This document shows positions 24,225 through 36,073 of a stretch of DNA of 64,000 nt, one piece after another; position 1 is the first letter of the stretch, and each line of letters begins with the position of its first letter. The position numbers were made by a program, and so were the translations under genes. The DNA is from Chionoecetes opilio (lineage: Eukaryota; Arthropoda; Malacostraca; Decapoda; Majidae), in assembly GCA_016584305.1 (NCBI GenBank), contig JACEEZ010009492.1, positions 27,632 to 91,631 of the forward strand, read 5' to 3'. The notes beneath the pieces were generated by a model. That model was not told the origin of the DNA. It searched no databases and saw only the letters and a list, made by a program, of their open reading frames with translations.

Positions 24225-24503
24225 GCCCATGTATGGAGTAATGGCCCCATGGTTTTTTTTTTGGGGGGTTTCCCCTCGTATAGCTCTCCTAAACAGGATC
24301 GAGTCAAAAGCTGTCTCAACTACCCTCCTTGTCATCAATCTTTAATTAAATCACCGCCGCAATGTTGCTTCTCTTGCCATCTTCTACCGTAATTCTCATG
24401 CTCACTGCTTTTCTGAACTTGCTAACTGCATGCCTTCCCCCCTCCCGCAGCATCGCTGCACAAGACTGTATCCCTTGTCTGTCCATCTGCCTCATGCAAG
24501 AGT
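24225..24503 (+). pseudogene. LINE reverse-transcriptase 3' end, copy B (part 1)
   Basis: Same LINE family as copy A. IALLNRIESKA is followed by degenerate sequence equivalent to the SFCSLLP...SSELANC region and by TGTCCATCTGCCTCATGCAAGAG. The copy stops at an insertion and resumes at 26307. It is broken by stops and indels. Confidence 0.7.
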
Positions 24504-26306
24504 AGATTGATTTAATGCTAAACAGGGGGTAATGTTGTAATGCCCATTATTCGGGAGAGATAGTATGAGAATTATTATCATATAATTCCCGAGTTATGTC
24601 TTGTAAGTAGTTCTTTTTTTTAGTTTCACGGGTGACTCATCGCCCTTCTTTCTTTTCCGCCATATTTTCTCATCATTTGTCCTTCCTACGCGCCATTTTG
24701 TTTATCTTCTTTCGTTCCTTACCCGCCATTTCTTTCCTCTTTCTTCCATTCCCCCCCGACATGCCGTATGCGAGTCAAAATCCGTGGGATAATTATTCCG
24801 CGATCAGTGATAACTAATGAGTTCAAATCTTTTCATCTTTCCCCAGCTATCTGATCAGACCGAGTAACACTCCTAGATTCTTAATGTCTTTCAAAATAAT
24901 CCCTATCGTTATCGATCATGGTCATACATGGATGTGTTAGTAAAGATATGCGCTAAATTGAAAGCCTACCAAATTTCTATGCTACATCTTCCATACCCTC
25001 TCACTCTTGAAAACGCGTTCGGACTGTCGACATTACATATAAAAACACCCTTCTTGGGTATTAGATTAAACATATTAAATTCTTCTATATCAAAGTAACA
25101 GGTCTGTATTATAGGCAGCCTTGTCTTAGGTACACGAGTTTCATTATTTAATTAGTTAGTTGGTGATTATAAGCTCTTCATTTGAGGTCACGACTAGACC
25201 ATTCAAACGATTCCCCTTTTTTGCTGCCTCGGGCGGGGTAACGCCGTGGGACGCCAGTCCACGCTCATCCTTCCTGTAGGTAAGTCGCACCACATTCGCT
25301 CCTGTTTCCCCCCCCCCCTTTCCTTGTTATCTATATTTTCAAATATGGGTAACAATGTTTAGTTTACGCTAACGTAACGGAGGTCTACCCATCATTATAA
25401 GTATTATTAACGAGTCCACGCTCATCCTTCCTGTAGGCTTCGACGGAGGAGTCTACACTCATCCTTCCTGTAGGAAGAGGCTCGCTCCTGTCTTCAAGTC
25501 ATATGGTCTTGTGAATACACAAACAACTCATTACTCTCACATTTTCTCTCCTATATATATATCTTCCATGTGCAATTATAAATATTCAGCGGTATGTTAC
25601 CTAAGTGTAGGATAATTCATTAAATAGGATTCAGTGAGGAGAGTTATGCTCATAAGAGTTTTCTTTCATCACATAGGAAGAGTTTCCTGTATCAGGGTGT
25701 AAAGTTTTTTTCTTACATCCGATTAGAGTTTTCCGGTGTTGGATTAACCCTTATATGTTGGATATGATCTCAAGCAAGAGATATACTATTTCAGTATGAA
25801 TAAATAGGATGATGTTTTCAAATATAGTTCTTGTGTTTATTATAAAACCCCAGGTGATTATTCTGTGTTAGGACAGTAATTCCCCACACTTCCAAAAGAG
25901 TCAGCCTTACTCGGTATAATTCCACGTATCAATCACGACTACCAACAATAAATCTAATCTTACTATTATTCAAAAACGTGCCCAGGGAGTAACCAGAGAA
26001 GTACTCGCCTGGACTGGTGGCAGCATCCCCCTTACCTCACACCCTGTTTCCCTTAACCTAAACCCTTACCCCTTCCCCTTAAATACATCCCCCATTTCAG
26101 TACTCTCCGCAGTGAGACGTGGTCAAACTATAATCACATAGTGAAGTCATAAGACTAAGTTAAATCCTCCATTCAAGTTGTAATCTAATGAAAAATCTTA
26201 ATCAAGTAATATCATTCAAAAAACGTTGACCAGTTCTAAACTCCCCAGAGGAGTTACCGGCAACACAATGTGCCAGACATCAGAGGTCATATGGCAAGAT
26301 TTGATA
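24504..26306. repeat. interspersed repeat interrupting LINE copy B
   Basis: It begins with the TTGATTTAATGC block and ends in GCCAGACATCAGAGGTCATATGGCA, the two ends of the dispersed repeat seen compactly at 12087 and 34421. Its interior contains the LTR at 24533-25875 and about 400 bp of unassigned sequence. The flanking LINE sequence is continuous if this stretch is removed. Confidence 0.6.
24533..25875. mobile_element. solo LTR
   Basis: Starts TGTTGTAATGCCC and ends GTGTTAGGACA, with a 4-bp duplication GTAA on both sides (24529-24532 and 25876-25879). AATAAA-like signals and a TG-rich end occur shortly before the 3' terminus. Inside, CTCATCCTTCCTGTAGG occurs three times (near 25265, 25420, 25458). 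The length (1343 bp), TG...CA ends and 4-bp duplication suit a Gypsy-type LTR left after recombination. No internal gag-pol is present. Confidence 0.6.
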
Positions 26307-26395
26307 AGTATCTTTACACTTTCATCCCTTTCACTGGTAAACTCTAGTTACTCGCTCGTTTCTATTCTTCCACCTTCCTAAAGACTTAAGGCCTC
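26307..26395 (+). pseudogene. LINE copy B (part 2)
   Basis: ATCTTTACACTTTCATCCC followed by a TGGTAAACTCT segment corresponds to the SFIPF-x-GKLW part of the LINE that follows the 24503 breakpoint. Confidence 0.6.
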
Positions 26396-26578
26396 TTCCA
26401 TTTGTGCCCAAGCTGCATGAACCAGTTCTTTCAGTTCAGGGTTGGGTTCTGGGTTCAGGGTTGGGTTCGCGTGTCACAAATGGAACGCAAAAACCCCGTT
26501 TTTTGTTTATAAACATACTCAGCTGGCAAGGCAATTTCAGAGAGCGAAAGCGAGAGCGAGAGCGAGAGCGAGAGCGAG

Positions 26579-26613
<35 letters not shown>

Positions 26614-27017
26614 GAGAAAGAGGGAGATAACGAGATAACAAGAGACAGCGAGAGATAACGAGATATAACTCAGCTAGCTGCTATGTGAAGGGATCATATC
26701 AAGTTTAAGATCGCGGGAACGCATGGACTCCACCAGCCATGTATGCCTCTTTTATGCCGTCTGACATCCTCTCAGACTCATGCATGCGGAAAACCCTTCA
26801 CGATAAGAGAAATAGGGCCCAAGGCGACCATTGTTTGTTATGAACTGAAAACTCTACCCAAGCTACCCACCTCTCAATGTGAGTATAGAGAAAGTTCACG
26901 GGTTTTGTTGAGTCACTACGCGCTTTGCCTCTGACCCAGGTTTTCGTGCGCAAATGGAACGCCTGAACTCTTGGGTTCCGTGAAATGGTTCTTTTAATGT
27001 CGCAAATGGAAGTGGCC
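26389..27017. mobile_element. TIR element with GGCC(T/A)CTTCCATTTG ends
   Basis: Left terminus AAGGCCTCTTCCATTTG and right terminus CAAATGGAAGTGGCC are inverted. Both sides carry AACCATTTC/AACCAGTTCTTTC-type subterminal sequence. TTAA or TTTAA adjoins each end. A GCGAGA/GA microsatellite occupies 26538-26608. There is no transposase, so it is non-autonomous (perhaps PIF/Harbinger). Confidence 0.6.
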
Positions 27018-27018
27018 T

Positions 27019-29213
27019 TTAAAGTAATCGTCCAGACCCAATTTTTTTTTGTCCAATTATGTTGAATGTACATTCAAAACACCTAATCCACCAAAAATAA
27101 TTTATTTCCAGGCCTTATTTCAGTCAAAACAAGACTTTTGTAAAAAGCCCGCGAATTTTTTTTCTTCCCTCCAACAGGGCTACGCGTGTTATTGATGACG
27201 TCAGAAAAGGGACGCTCCAATGTAAACACTCGTCTGCCTCTGAGACCTGAAATGTTATGATGAGCGATTGTACTTTGGTCAGTGAATCTGTCGCTGTGAT
27301 AGATCTAGAGTACGATGCTTAATCTGAGACCGAACTAAATGACGCTGCTTATGTATATGAGGATAACGAACCAGATTGTGATGGGAGCCCAACCCTATAT
27401 GTTTGAGCCAGAGTAAGAGGTGGATGAACAGGTGTTAGCGGAGCCTGCTGAGGTTCAACACTACTATAGTCTATTCACTTAAGCTGGATTCTTGAGAGCT
27501 GCTCGATGCCTAGCCGAGTTTGTAAGGACGTCGCTGATTGGCTGATAGACTCGGGCTGGGTGGCGATGGTGGTGGTATTTGCTTCGCCGTAACCCAAAAC
27601 CCTTGCGTTGCCTCAGAAAAATATTCATATTTCTTGGCTTTACTCACCTCTTACACAAGATAGGCCTATTTTGTTTGCATCAGTGAATCAGGCAGTGATT
27701 GTTCAACAACAACACTCCATTCATAACTCCATAGGGTAAAAAATAAAGTCATGACTGACTATCACAAGAGTAGGCGGACTTTTAGGTTTTCAGTGCATTG
27801 AAATGTTGTACTCCTACCCGATATTACCAAGCTACCAGATAATATTTATGAAAGCTGAACCTACCATCGTGTTCATAATACATTGCTGCATATCATGAGC
27901 ATAAAAAAATAACACTTAAGACTAAACTAATATTAAGATAATTGAAGGAAAGTAAAAGAGTGTAAACATTTTTTCTTGCTTATTTTGCTTCAACTCTCTG
28001 TAACTCCATAAGTTTTGGTCGCATTCAATTTTCAATAACCGTTTCAAAATCCTTATACTTTTCCGCTTCCTGTGGTATGTAGCACGTACCAATAAGGAAA
28101 AGAGTAGGTAGTCAAAATGGCTAAGAAAGTTAAACTACTACTGCAAACTGGCACAGTGACGGGTGAGCATTGCTCCCTATACAGGAGAGACTGTTCTCGG
28201 GAGAGCTATCAGAGGCTCCACCCGTCACGGCACCAGTTTGAAACAGTAACTTTCTTAGCCATTTTGACCACCTATTCTTTTCCTTATTGGTACGTGCTAC
28301 ATACCACAGGAAGCGGAAAAGTATAAGGATTTTGAAAGTTCTTAAAAATTGAATGCGACCGAAACTTATGGAGTTACAGCGAGTTGAAGCAAAATAAGCA
28401 AGAAAAAATGTTTATACACTTACTTTCCTTCAATTATCTTAATATTAGTTAAGTTTTACTGTAATTTTTTATGCTCATGATATGCAGCAATGTATTATGA
28501 ACACTATGGTAGGCTCAGCTTTCATAAATATTATCTGGTAGCTTGGTAATATCGGGTAGTACATTTCAATGCACTGAAAACCTAAAAGTCCGCCTACTCT
28601 TGTGATAAGTCGGTCATGACTATTTTTTATCCTATTGAGTTATGAATGGCGTGTTGTTGAACAATCACTGCCTGATTCACTGATGCAAACAAAATAGGCC
28701 TATCTTGTGTAAGAGGTGAGTAAAGCCAAGAAATATGAATATATTTCTGAGGCAACGCAAGGGTTTTGGGTTGCGGCTAGGCAAGTACCACCACCATCGC
28801 CACCAAGGAAGCTAGAGAACAACACTATTATAGCTTCCTTGATCGCCACCCAGCCCTTGTCTATCAGCCAATCAGCGGCGTCCTTACAAACTCTGCTAGG
28901 CATCGAGCAGCTCCCAGCCCAGGAATCCAGCTTAAGTGAATAGACTATACACACGCAAACAACAAACACTACCACGCGCACACATAGCAGCGCGGGAAGA
29001 GGAGCTTCCCTTTTGCTAAGTCAGAGCCGTGGCGCAGTCTGCCAGTTGCCATGAGTTATTGAAGCTCTGGGAAATTACAGATTTTGACTGCAATTAATAA
29101 AATACGGCTGGCTGGATGCAAGTGACAACATATTGTTGATCCACTCGATAATGGCTATACTCTTTAACTACATCAAATCAGGAATGATGAAATGGTCTGG
29201 ACGATTACTTTAA
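27019..29213. mobile_element. 2.2-kb foldback element at TTAA
   Basis: The ends AGTAATCGTCCAGACC and GGTCTGGACGATTACT form perfect inverted repeats bounded by TTAA (27019-27022 and 29210-29213). The interior contains two arms of about 700 bp (27465-28164 and 28216-28947) that are near-identical inverted copies separated by about 50 bp. TTAA targets suggest the piggyBac or Kolobok type. No transposase catalytic domain is seen. Confidence 0.75.
27258..27450 (+). pseudogene. decayed acidic ORF inside the foldback element
   Basis: The plus strand reads MSDCTLVSESVAVIDLEYDA, a stop, then SETELNDAAYVYEDNEPDCD, a frame change, and PYMFEPE. The acidic start and YMFEPE box resemble N-termini of proteins carried by some DNA transposons. 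One stop and one frameshift make it non-functional. The family is not firmly identified. Confidence 0.4.
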
Positions 29214-29677
29214 ATCTTTTTAAAAGGAGTGACAAGACACCTCCCGAACTATCCAAGTTTATGAGAATAATAATTGTTCTACATACAAAGATTACAAATA
29301 ACTAGCAATAGGATTCATAAGAAAAAAAAACCTTGTTAATTTTCTTTATTAAAACAATCTTTTTTTTTTGCTAACCACATTACTTATCTACTTACTGCAT
29401 GGCATTTAAGAGCATATCTTTCCCAAACACTAGTAGGCCTACACTAAAGGCCCAAGTGTTGTCCTGGCAGGTTTGGCTATTGTAACATGAAAGGAACCTT
29501 TGGGAAGACACCTAAATAACCTTTCTTTGTACTGCTTGTTTACTTGCCCTGCCCTAGGCCAGCCAGAAATAACCAAAGTACACGATATAAGCTGTTATTC
29601 CTACCACTTCAACACTAATCTTTAGCATAATTAGGTAACAGTTCGAGTTTGACAATGTGTACTCAAGATACTATATT
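29214..29677. other. unassigned sequence between foldback element and METTL6 array
   Basis: AT-rich single-copy-looking sequence with A/T runs. No gene or element recognised. The array's left boundary is where homology to 39362 and 46043 begins. Confidence 0.6.
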
Positions 29678-31787
29678 ACATGACACCCTGCAGTGCGGGT
29701 TCCATATCACTTGTCACAACATTCGAAGGGCAACAGGCGACGAATCTGCAAAGAACATTACATTAGACATTACAAATGACAACGTGTAAGTAATTGTTAT
29801 TTGTCAAGTTCAGAAGTAGCTGATTGTGATCATATGACCTCACTACATTTTTTATCATCATAATAATGGGACAAAGATGAAAAAAAAGTGTAATCTATGG
29901 TTTACCTATTTATTGAAGTGGGGAAAAAATATTTCCTGCATGATTTCACTATAAGTGGTGGATAAAACTTCCATGCTCAAATATTTCAATAAACTATTCT
30001 CAAGTAACTGTTCCTCTAATATTGACTATCGATCCGTAGATGGTTGTGTTTTAAGAGTTTAGGAGTAGGATGACCTTGCCATAGTTTCAAGTCACACGAA
30101 AACATGGATAATGAGACCTGACAAAACACAGTAGTTAAGTAGCACAAGGATGAGATGGATGGATTGTAAAAATATGAATGTTCAGTGCAAGGAACAAGAT
30201 GAAATTGGATGATGGCACAAAACAGCAGGAAAAAGAAGAATAAAGCAACTCACATTAACTCTTAACTGAATCAGTCCAACTCGTCACAACAGCACTGAAA
30301 GAAAACATTTAAAAGAAATTATTTGCGTGTCCTTAAAGCTATAAATTATTTTACTTATTCTAAAATAAAGGTTCAGAATTGGTGATTTTGCAGCAGTGGG
30401 TTTCAGATCTGGTGCCAAATGTCATCATTCATCTACTTTTATTTTATAAATAAACTTTCATAAGTATTTCGCAGATATGATTTGTCAAATGAAAGTTGTG
30501 CAGGATAGTGAAAGATTTGTTCTGAGTTTTGTGCCATCACACACACATTTGAGAAGCCTTGTAAAAAGGAATACAAATGGCATTAAAAATTCACTAATTC
30601 ACAGATGGAAAGCTAGGTGGACACTATAGAAAGGATAAGATTATCACATGGAAACATTTCATCACAACGCATTGATCTATTACATTAGTTCTTGTATTTT
30701 ACCATAAACCAGCTTCATTACACTAGTCAATAGCATTATATAGCATATACTAAACTCCACTAACCTTGAATGCTGTCACTGCAATCTAGAAGACAACATC
30801 TGGAAGTAGGAAGACTAATTAGATCCAAAATGAACATAGAGATGGATCCTGTATACCAATAAAATCAGTAAAAAATTAGAGTGTCTGAGTGAAATCATTA
30901 CTTTTCATACATGAATGTTCATCATGGTCACATGAAACATGAAATATCAATATGCATAAAACTTACCAAATCTTGAAAAGTTCTACGCCAAGCCTCGGTA
31001 TATGTTAGCGCAATTCAAGGTCTGAAAATACAATAAATATTCAGTACAAACACCTATGAAATATCTCCACTGTGCCTCATAAAAATTTCAGCGACTTACG
31101 TACACAACAATCAGGAATCTGTGTTCATAATGTTCATCATGACAAACTTGTTTTCTATCCTCAAAAGAATACCTTCTAAAAACTGCAGTACCTTTCCTCG
31201 ACACATTCAGAGATTGGATGCAAAGTATCATTCACATAAATAATTTATGTTTCACTAGATCTACAAAATGAATTAGAAAGCTAACTTACCTAATTAAATA
31301 CTCAATGTCCAGTTATACATCCACACTGGCAGACCAGACCGTAAGACCTGAAACAACACAAACTTACAACAAAACAACTAAACAAATTTAGGGAACACTT
31401 TATCTCCAACATTTTCAGAGACTTACGTACCATACAATCAGGAATCATTATGTAGCTTTCATCATTAAATGTAACCATGCTGTCTTGAGTAAACAATAGC
31501 AAATAAATTGACAAGTTGTGATCACAAGAGTTGATGATAAAGACTTAACAGATAACAGATATAAGAAAAACTTGGATAAACTGCATCTTTCACAATGGAT
31601 AAGGAAAGAACATGCCTTATAATAAAGAAAAAATACTCCAATCAAGAATAATCGGCCTACAAAACTTAGTGACAGTTGAAATGACTGAGTTTGAGACCAA
31701 ATGTTCCATTATATGCAGAGAAATATCAGGAATAATAAAGATTTCACAGGAGTCACTAAATGTTTGCGGTTTAACTGCATGACTTAC

Positions 31788-32225
31788 CATTGTGTTCACA
31801 TGGGAGTGCTTGCTGTGCTAGTGCCAAGGGTGCCGTCCTGTAATAAAGGAATGAGACTGTCAGTGCAGGTCAGCAGTGTCAGCAAGACAGTGTTGTAGAC
31901 AACACTAAGATAAAACAGCCATGGGTAGTTTCATGTGATTCAAGCGGTAATTCCTCTCATTATTTTCAGTGCTTCAAGGTGAAGCCCAAGATGTGGCCTT
32001 ACCTGTGCCCTGGTGCAGCAGGCCAGACAGCCAGCCAGCCACCACCTGCAAGGCAGCCACACACACGCACACACCTGGGGAAGAGAGCACAGGCTGGCTG
32101 TCACACACGTACACACACACACACTGTCCACCTCCATAGCCTGTGTGTGACCTCAGCATACCAGTCTCAATCAGGATTCAGTGGATTGACAGATTGAGTA
32201 ATTATGTACTTTCATCAGGTGTGGC
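31788..32225. repeat. ~440-bp segment duplicated within each unit
   Basis: This segment recurs at 33796-34235 within the same unit, and both copies recur in units 2 and 1, giving six in total. It carries the 50-nt and 43-nt exon-like segments and a CA-rich tract. Confidence 0.85.
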
Positions 32226-32335
32226 CAATGGTAAGAGACTAGGATAGATAGCTTTCATCATTAACTGTACCATGCAATATCAATTAACAATATCAAAGCT
32301 TCAAATTTACGTTAAAAAGCACAACTTACCTTCAT

Positions 32336-32411
32336 CCAACAATTCTGGGTCATCTCAACATGGCATGGCGAGCTTTGCGAAGGTACAGATGACTTGGACA
32401 GCTGAGCACCT
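32336..32411 (-). other. ~80-nt exon-like segment
   Basis: Acceptor near ACATGACAG and donor GTAAGTTG enclose a segment open as AQLSKSSVPSQSSPCH then VEMTQNCWMK. It is repeated in units 2 and 1 near 42060 and 47862. Coordinates approximate. Confidence 0.3.
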
Positions 32412-33364
32412 GTCATGTTTGAGAAAATTAGTCAAGCTCAATAAAGATAAGATTCGTATATCAACATTGTTTGCATCAGTTAGAGCTAATTATGCCATCA
32501 ATATTAATTCAGGTAGTATTAATACAATCATCATTATCAATTTCAGTATAATGTCAAAGGTTTCAGTAGCACACACCTGCTTGGGATCCAAACTGCAGAC
32601 CTGAACCATTTGGAACTGAAAAATAATTTGCATATAATTATTACTCTGGTCACATAGAAGAGATTTGAAGCAAAACCTTCAAATATCAGAGATCTTGGTG
32701 GTTGAGTAATCACTTTTCTCAGAAGTAGCAAAAGATATATCATCATATGAAATGTTGGTACACATCTTCAAGTCAGCATCAAGCATAACCTAAAAATAAA
32801 TTGATTCTCCTAAAGGGTGGCTGGAGAGTTCAAATAAATGTTGAAAAAAGCGGGGGGAGGGGGAAGTGTAGAATTCTGCTAACAGTATCTTTATAAAGAT
32901 ATCAATTTCCAATAAAGTAAAAAGTATGGGGACACTGAAAGGGTGGAGAATATTTTGAGTTTGGTAAACAATAACAAGATAGAACCAGAGGTGGACTGGA
33001 CAGTTTAGGGAAAGGAGGAGCCAAAATTGTAGAGGGAAATGAAAAGACAACTAGGCTGGCTTCAGGATGGGGCGAGGCTGTGAGGACCACACGTGTCTGG
33101 GTTATAGAAAATGTGTGAGAAAACACAAGAGGAAATGGAGAGCTGCACATAGTATGTATTGATCAGTAGAAAGCATATGAAAAACTTAACAAAGGTAATG
33201 TGGCAGATACTTCCAGACGTATAGGATAGGTAGGAAGTTATTGGTGAAGGTTGGACTAAGACAAGGAGCCATGTCTCAATGGTTATGGAGGGATGATAAT
33301 ATATACTTTGATCCTATCTAGACACTATGCAAGTACCAACTTCAAAGTTATTGACTATACAAAG

Positions 33365-33468
33365 CGCCACCACGCCAGGACGAACCGGGTGGGCTCAAAC
33401 TGCTGACCGAATGCAGGTTCACTGCACGCGAGCCCACAGCTCTACCAACCGAGCCACCCTGACGGGTT
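33365..33468 (-). repeat. tRNA-derived SINE-like sequence (unit 3)
   Basis: The minus strand has an A-box-like TGGCTCGGTTGGTAGAGC and a B-box-like AGTTTGAGCC. Spacing is similar to a tRNA, but the anticodon arm does not fold as a normal tRNA. Copies lie at 43087-43192 and 48888-48994, where the B box reads AGTTCGAGCC. Probably a tRNA-derived SINE head, not a working tRNA gene. Confidence 0.6.
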
Positions 33469-33795
33469 TATGGAGTGATGAAAGAGGTGAAAGAGATCAG
33501 ACCAGTTTATGGAGATAGAATACAGTGAGAAGTGACATGATACTAACTGAGATGATAAATCACTCGTTGCAGATAGCAGGCTACTTTAGTTCAGAAATCA
33601 AAAAGGTATAAGAAAAATTAGAAAAAAATGGCAGAGGAAAGTCATTTGCCACATGGAGGAAGGTATAGGTGGTGTCAATATAGTGTTGAATAGCGCAGAG
33701 GCTAGGAGAGGAGGAAAATTTCCAATGTTTGGGGGTGTATACTGAAGCAGAGGGTTTAAAAAGGTTGAGGTGAGCCAATGAGGGGCTTGACTTAC

Positions 33796-33845
33796 CATTG
33801 TGTTCACATGGGAGTGCTTGCTGTGCTAGTGCCAAGGGTGCCGTC
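33796..33845 (-). other. 50-nt exon-like segment
   Basis: Very good acceptor TTTATTACAG and donor GTAAGTC around 50 nt; open as TAPLALAQQALPCEHN. Six copies, including 31788-31837, always paired with the 43-nt segment about 170 bp upstream in transcript order. Confidence 0.35.
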
Positions 33846-34012
33846 CTGTAATAAAGGAATGAGACTGTCAGTGCAGGTCAGCAGTGTCAGCAAGACACAG
33901 TGTTGCAGACAACACTAAAATAAAACAGCCATGGGTAGTTTCATGTGATTGAAGCGGTAATTCCTCTCATCATTTTCAGTGCGTCAAGGTGAAGCCCAAG
34001 ATGTGGCCTTAC

Positions 34013-34055
34013 CTGTGCCCTGGTGCAGCAGGCCAGACAGCCAGCCAGCCACCAC
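34013..34055 (-). other. 43-nt exon-like segment
   Basis: Acceptor GCCTTGCAG and donor GTAAGG; open in one frame (VVAGWLSGLLHQGT). Six copies lie in the window (near 32010, 34013, 41730, 43735, 47530, 49540). An alternative acceptor, TTCCCCAG, lies 27-30 nt upstream. Confidence 0.35.
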
Positions 34056-34740
34056 CTGCAAGGCAGCCACACACACGCACACACCTGGGGAAGAGAGCAC
34101 AGGCTGGCTGTCACACACGTACACGTACACACACACACTGTCCACCTCCATAGCCTGTGTGTGACCTCAGCATACCAGTCTCAATCAGGATTCAGTGGAT
34201 TGACAGATTGAGTAATTATGTACTTTCATCAGGTGTGGCCTGTGTTCTTTAGTTCAGAAATTAAGAAGGTAAAAGAAAAATGGCAGAGGAAAGTAATTTG
34301 CCATAGGTAGGAAGGTATAGGTGGTGTCAATAGTGTTGAATAGCACAGAGGCTAGAAGAGGAGGAAAATTATCACCTTTGGTAGTGTATACTGAAGCAGA
34401 GGGTTTAAGTAGGCTGTGGCAATTGATTGATTTAATGCCAAGAAAAGGTGAATGTGCAGAGGTGCATCAGAGGTCATATGGCACTATATAGGTTGTGGCG
34501 AGCCAATGAGGGGGAGAACTAAGGTTTTGGGAGCACCGAGGGAAGCTTGTAATAAGATATATATGGGTGCTACTAGAGCGTGCGGTCTACACTTCTTACT
34601 CTACATTCTTACACTTCAAGCTGTAACGTATTATTGCTATATGAGTATTATAGAAAAACAAAACTGTAGTAAGCAAATTATTATTTAAATAAATCCCACC
34701 CTAAAGATAAACACTATCCATGAAATAAGAGGCTCCTTAC

Positions 34741-34791
34741 CTGTTCCATCTTGATATTCAGGACTGAAGTCTTGGCTTCTCCAACAGTAAG
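34741..34791 (-). other. 51-nt exon-like segment
   Basis: Acceptor TCCTCCAG and donor GTAAGG enclose 51 nt, open in frame as LTVGEAKTSVLNIKMEQ. Copies with the same sites are at about 37809, 44490 and 50284. Possibly an exon of an unknown or non-coding transcript. Confidence 0.35.
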
Positions 34792-35272
34792 CTGGAGGAA
34801 GAAATACAACCTTCAGTCTCAAGACATTACCATTAGTAGAACCTATACAATACTGCCTCCTCAGAACATGTTGGGAATACAGTTCAACAAATCATTTCTG
34901 CAAATAATTGATCATCATTCAAACTATAAATGTAACTAAAATAAATTAAGTTCTCGGTGACTACTCTTCTATAATGTCAATAAGTATTGAGATTGAGTCT
35001 AATGCATTCAGATGATCAGTCTACAGCATCATTCCACACACGCTGAAGAGGAACGGAATGTTTCAATAAAGGTGAAGTTTACTGAATTCTACTCTTTCAT
35101 TGTTACAAGAAATAATTTGTTGGTTCAAAAACCACAAAGGTGTCCTACGAGCCATTTCATATACGTATAGCTGTGAGGAAACTGATCTTTTTTTTTGGTA
35201 TTTTCAATCTAAATTAATGTATCCTAGACTTTGTAGACTTGGCATAGTATCTGTGTTTTGTGCAGTCTGTAC

Positions 35273-35645
35273 TAGTCTTTTTTTTTTTATTATGGTCAAT
35301 ATGCACTAAGGAGGCCACACCCCCTGCTTCCCCTTCTATTCTACGGGGCAGCTGATTGCTGCATTCCTCGTACCATCACTAACAATCACAATATCTCCAC
35401 TACTTAACAGCGGCGCGACCACTGGACAGAGCAGCAATCTTCACTACAAAGGGATTTTTTATTTTGTCACCCTCTGTAGTGAAGATTGCTCTGTCCAGTG
35501 GTCACGCCGCTGTTAAGTAGTGAAGATATTGTGATTGTTAGTGATGACACGAGGAATGCATCAACCAAGTACCCCGTAGAATAAAAGGGGAGGCAGGGGG
35601 CGTGGCTTCCTTAGTGCATTTTGAAATACAAAAAAATAAGACTAT
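35273..35645. mobile_element. foldback MITE (complete), unit 3 inner copy
   Basis: Two arms of about 170 bp, with GCCACACCCCCTGCTTCCCC and CAATCTTCACTAC on one side and their inverses on the other. They meet around TTTTTTATTTTGTCACCC. The ends TAGTC and GACTA are bordered by TA. It has no coding potential. Related copies lie at 3262, 38341, 45022 and 50812. Confidence 0.85.
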
Positions 35646-36035
35646 ACATCAGCTTATTTTGTCTGGAAAAGGTATTGCTTTGGTGGAAAGTATTTCATAT
35701 ATAATCTAAGTAACATAACTTCCACCTAATACCATGTCAGGTTACCTAAGATAAGTTTGATGTGTGGAGCAGAGGTAAGAGTTATTGTAAAGTGACTCAA
35801 TACAAAGCCAATTCCCATGATCGAATATATATATTTATGTTCGTTATTGGCGGGAGACTTTTGAGATGAAAATAGAAGCAAAGTTCTTGAAGCTGGCACT
35901 GAATGCTACAAATCTCTAGTTTAGTATTTTACATTGTTGACAAATGTCTTAACAATCAATCCTAATATTTTCAGTACAATATAAAATAAATATTAATATC
36001 AAATACAAAACTATGAATAATGAGCATTTACCAAC

Positions 36036-36073
36036 CTGTATTTTCCACAATGGCAGTCACAAGGAAATCCAGA
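36036..36073 (-). other. 38-nt exon-like segment after exon 5
   Basis: The minus strand has acceptor CTTTACAG, 38 nt, then donor GTTGGTAA (weak). It is repeated in unit 1 at about 51582-51619. It could be a downstream, non-coding exon of the METTL6 transcript. No family match. Confidence 0.3.

Larger units (their letters stand above)
16740..24240. other. anomalous GC-rich, homopolymer-rich block 2
   Basis: About 7.5 kb composed largely of runs of G, C and A (up to about 20 G) with sharply raised GC. All long open frames here result from the lack of AT-rich stops. They overlap on both strands and have no recognisable domains. The transition is gradual inside a LINE tail on the left, and LINE sequence re-emerges on the right. 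This suggests unreliable consensus over a repeat cluster. I find no supportable gene here. Confidence 0.65.

Noticed and set aside
32272..32604. 110-codon frame repeated three times in the array
   Set aside because: It is conserved because the DNA is duplicated. Its sequence is unlike any family, and minus-strand splice signals cross it.
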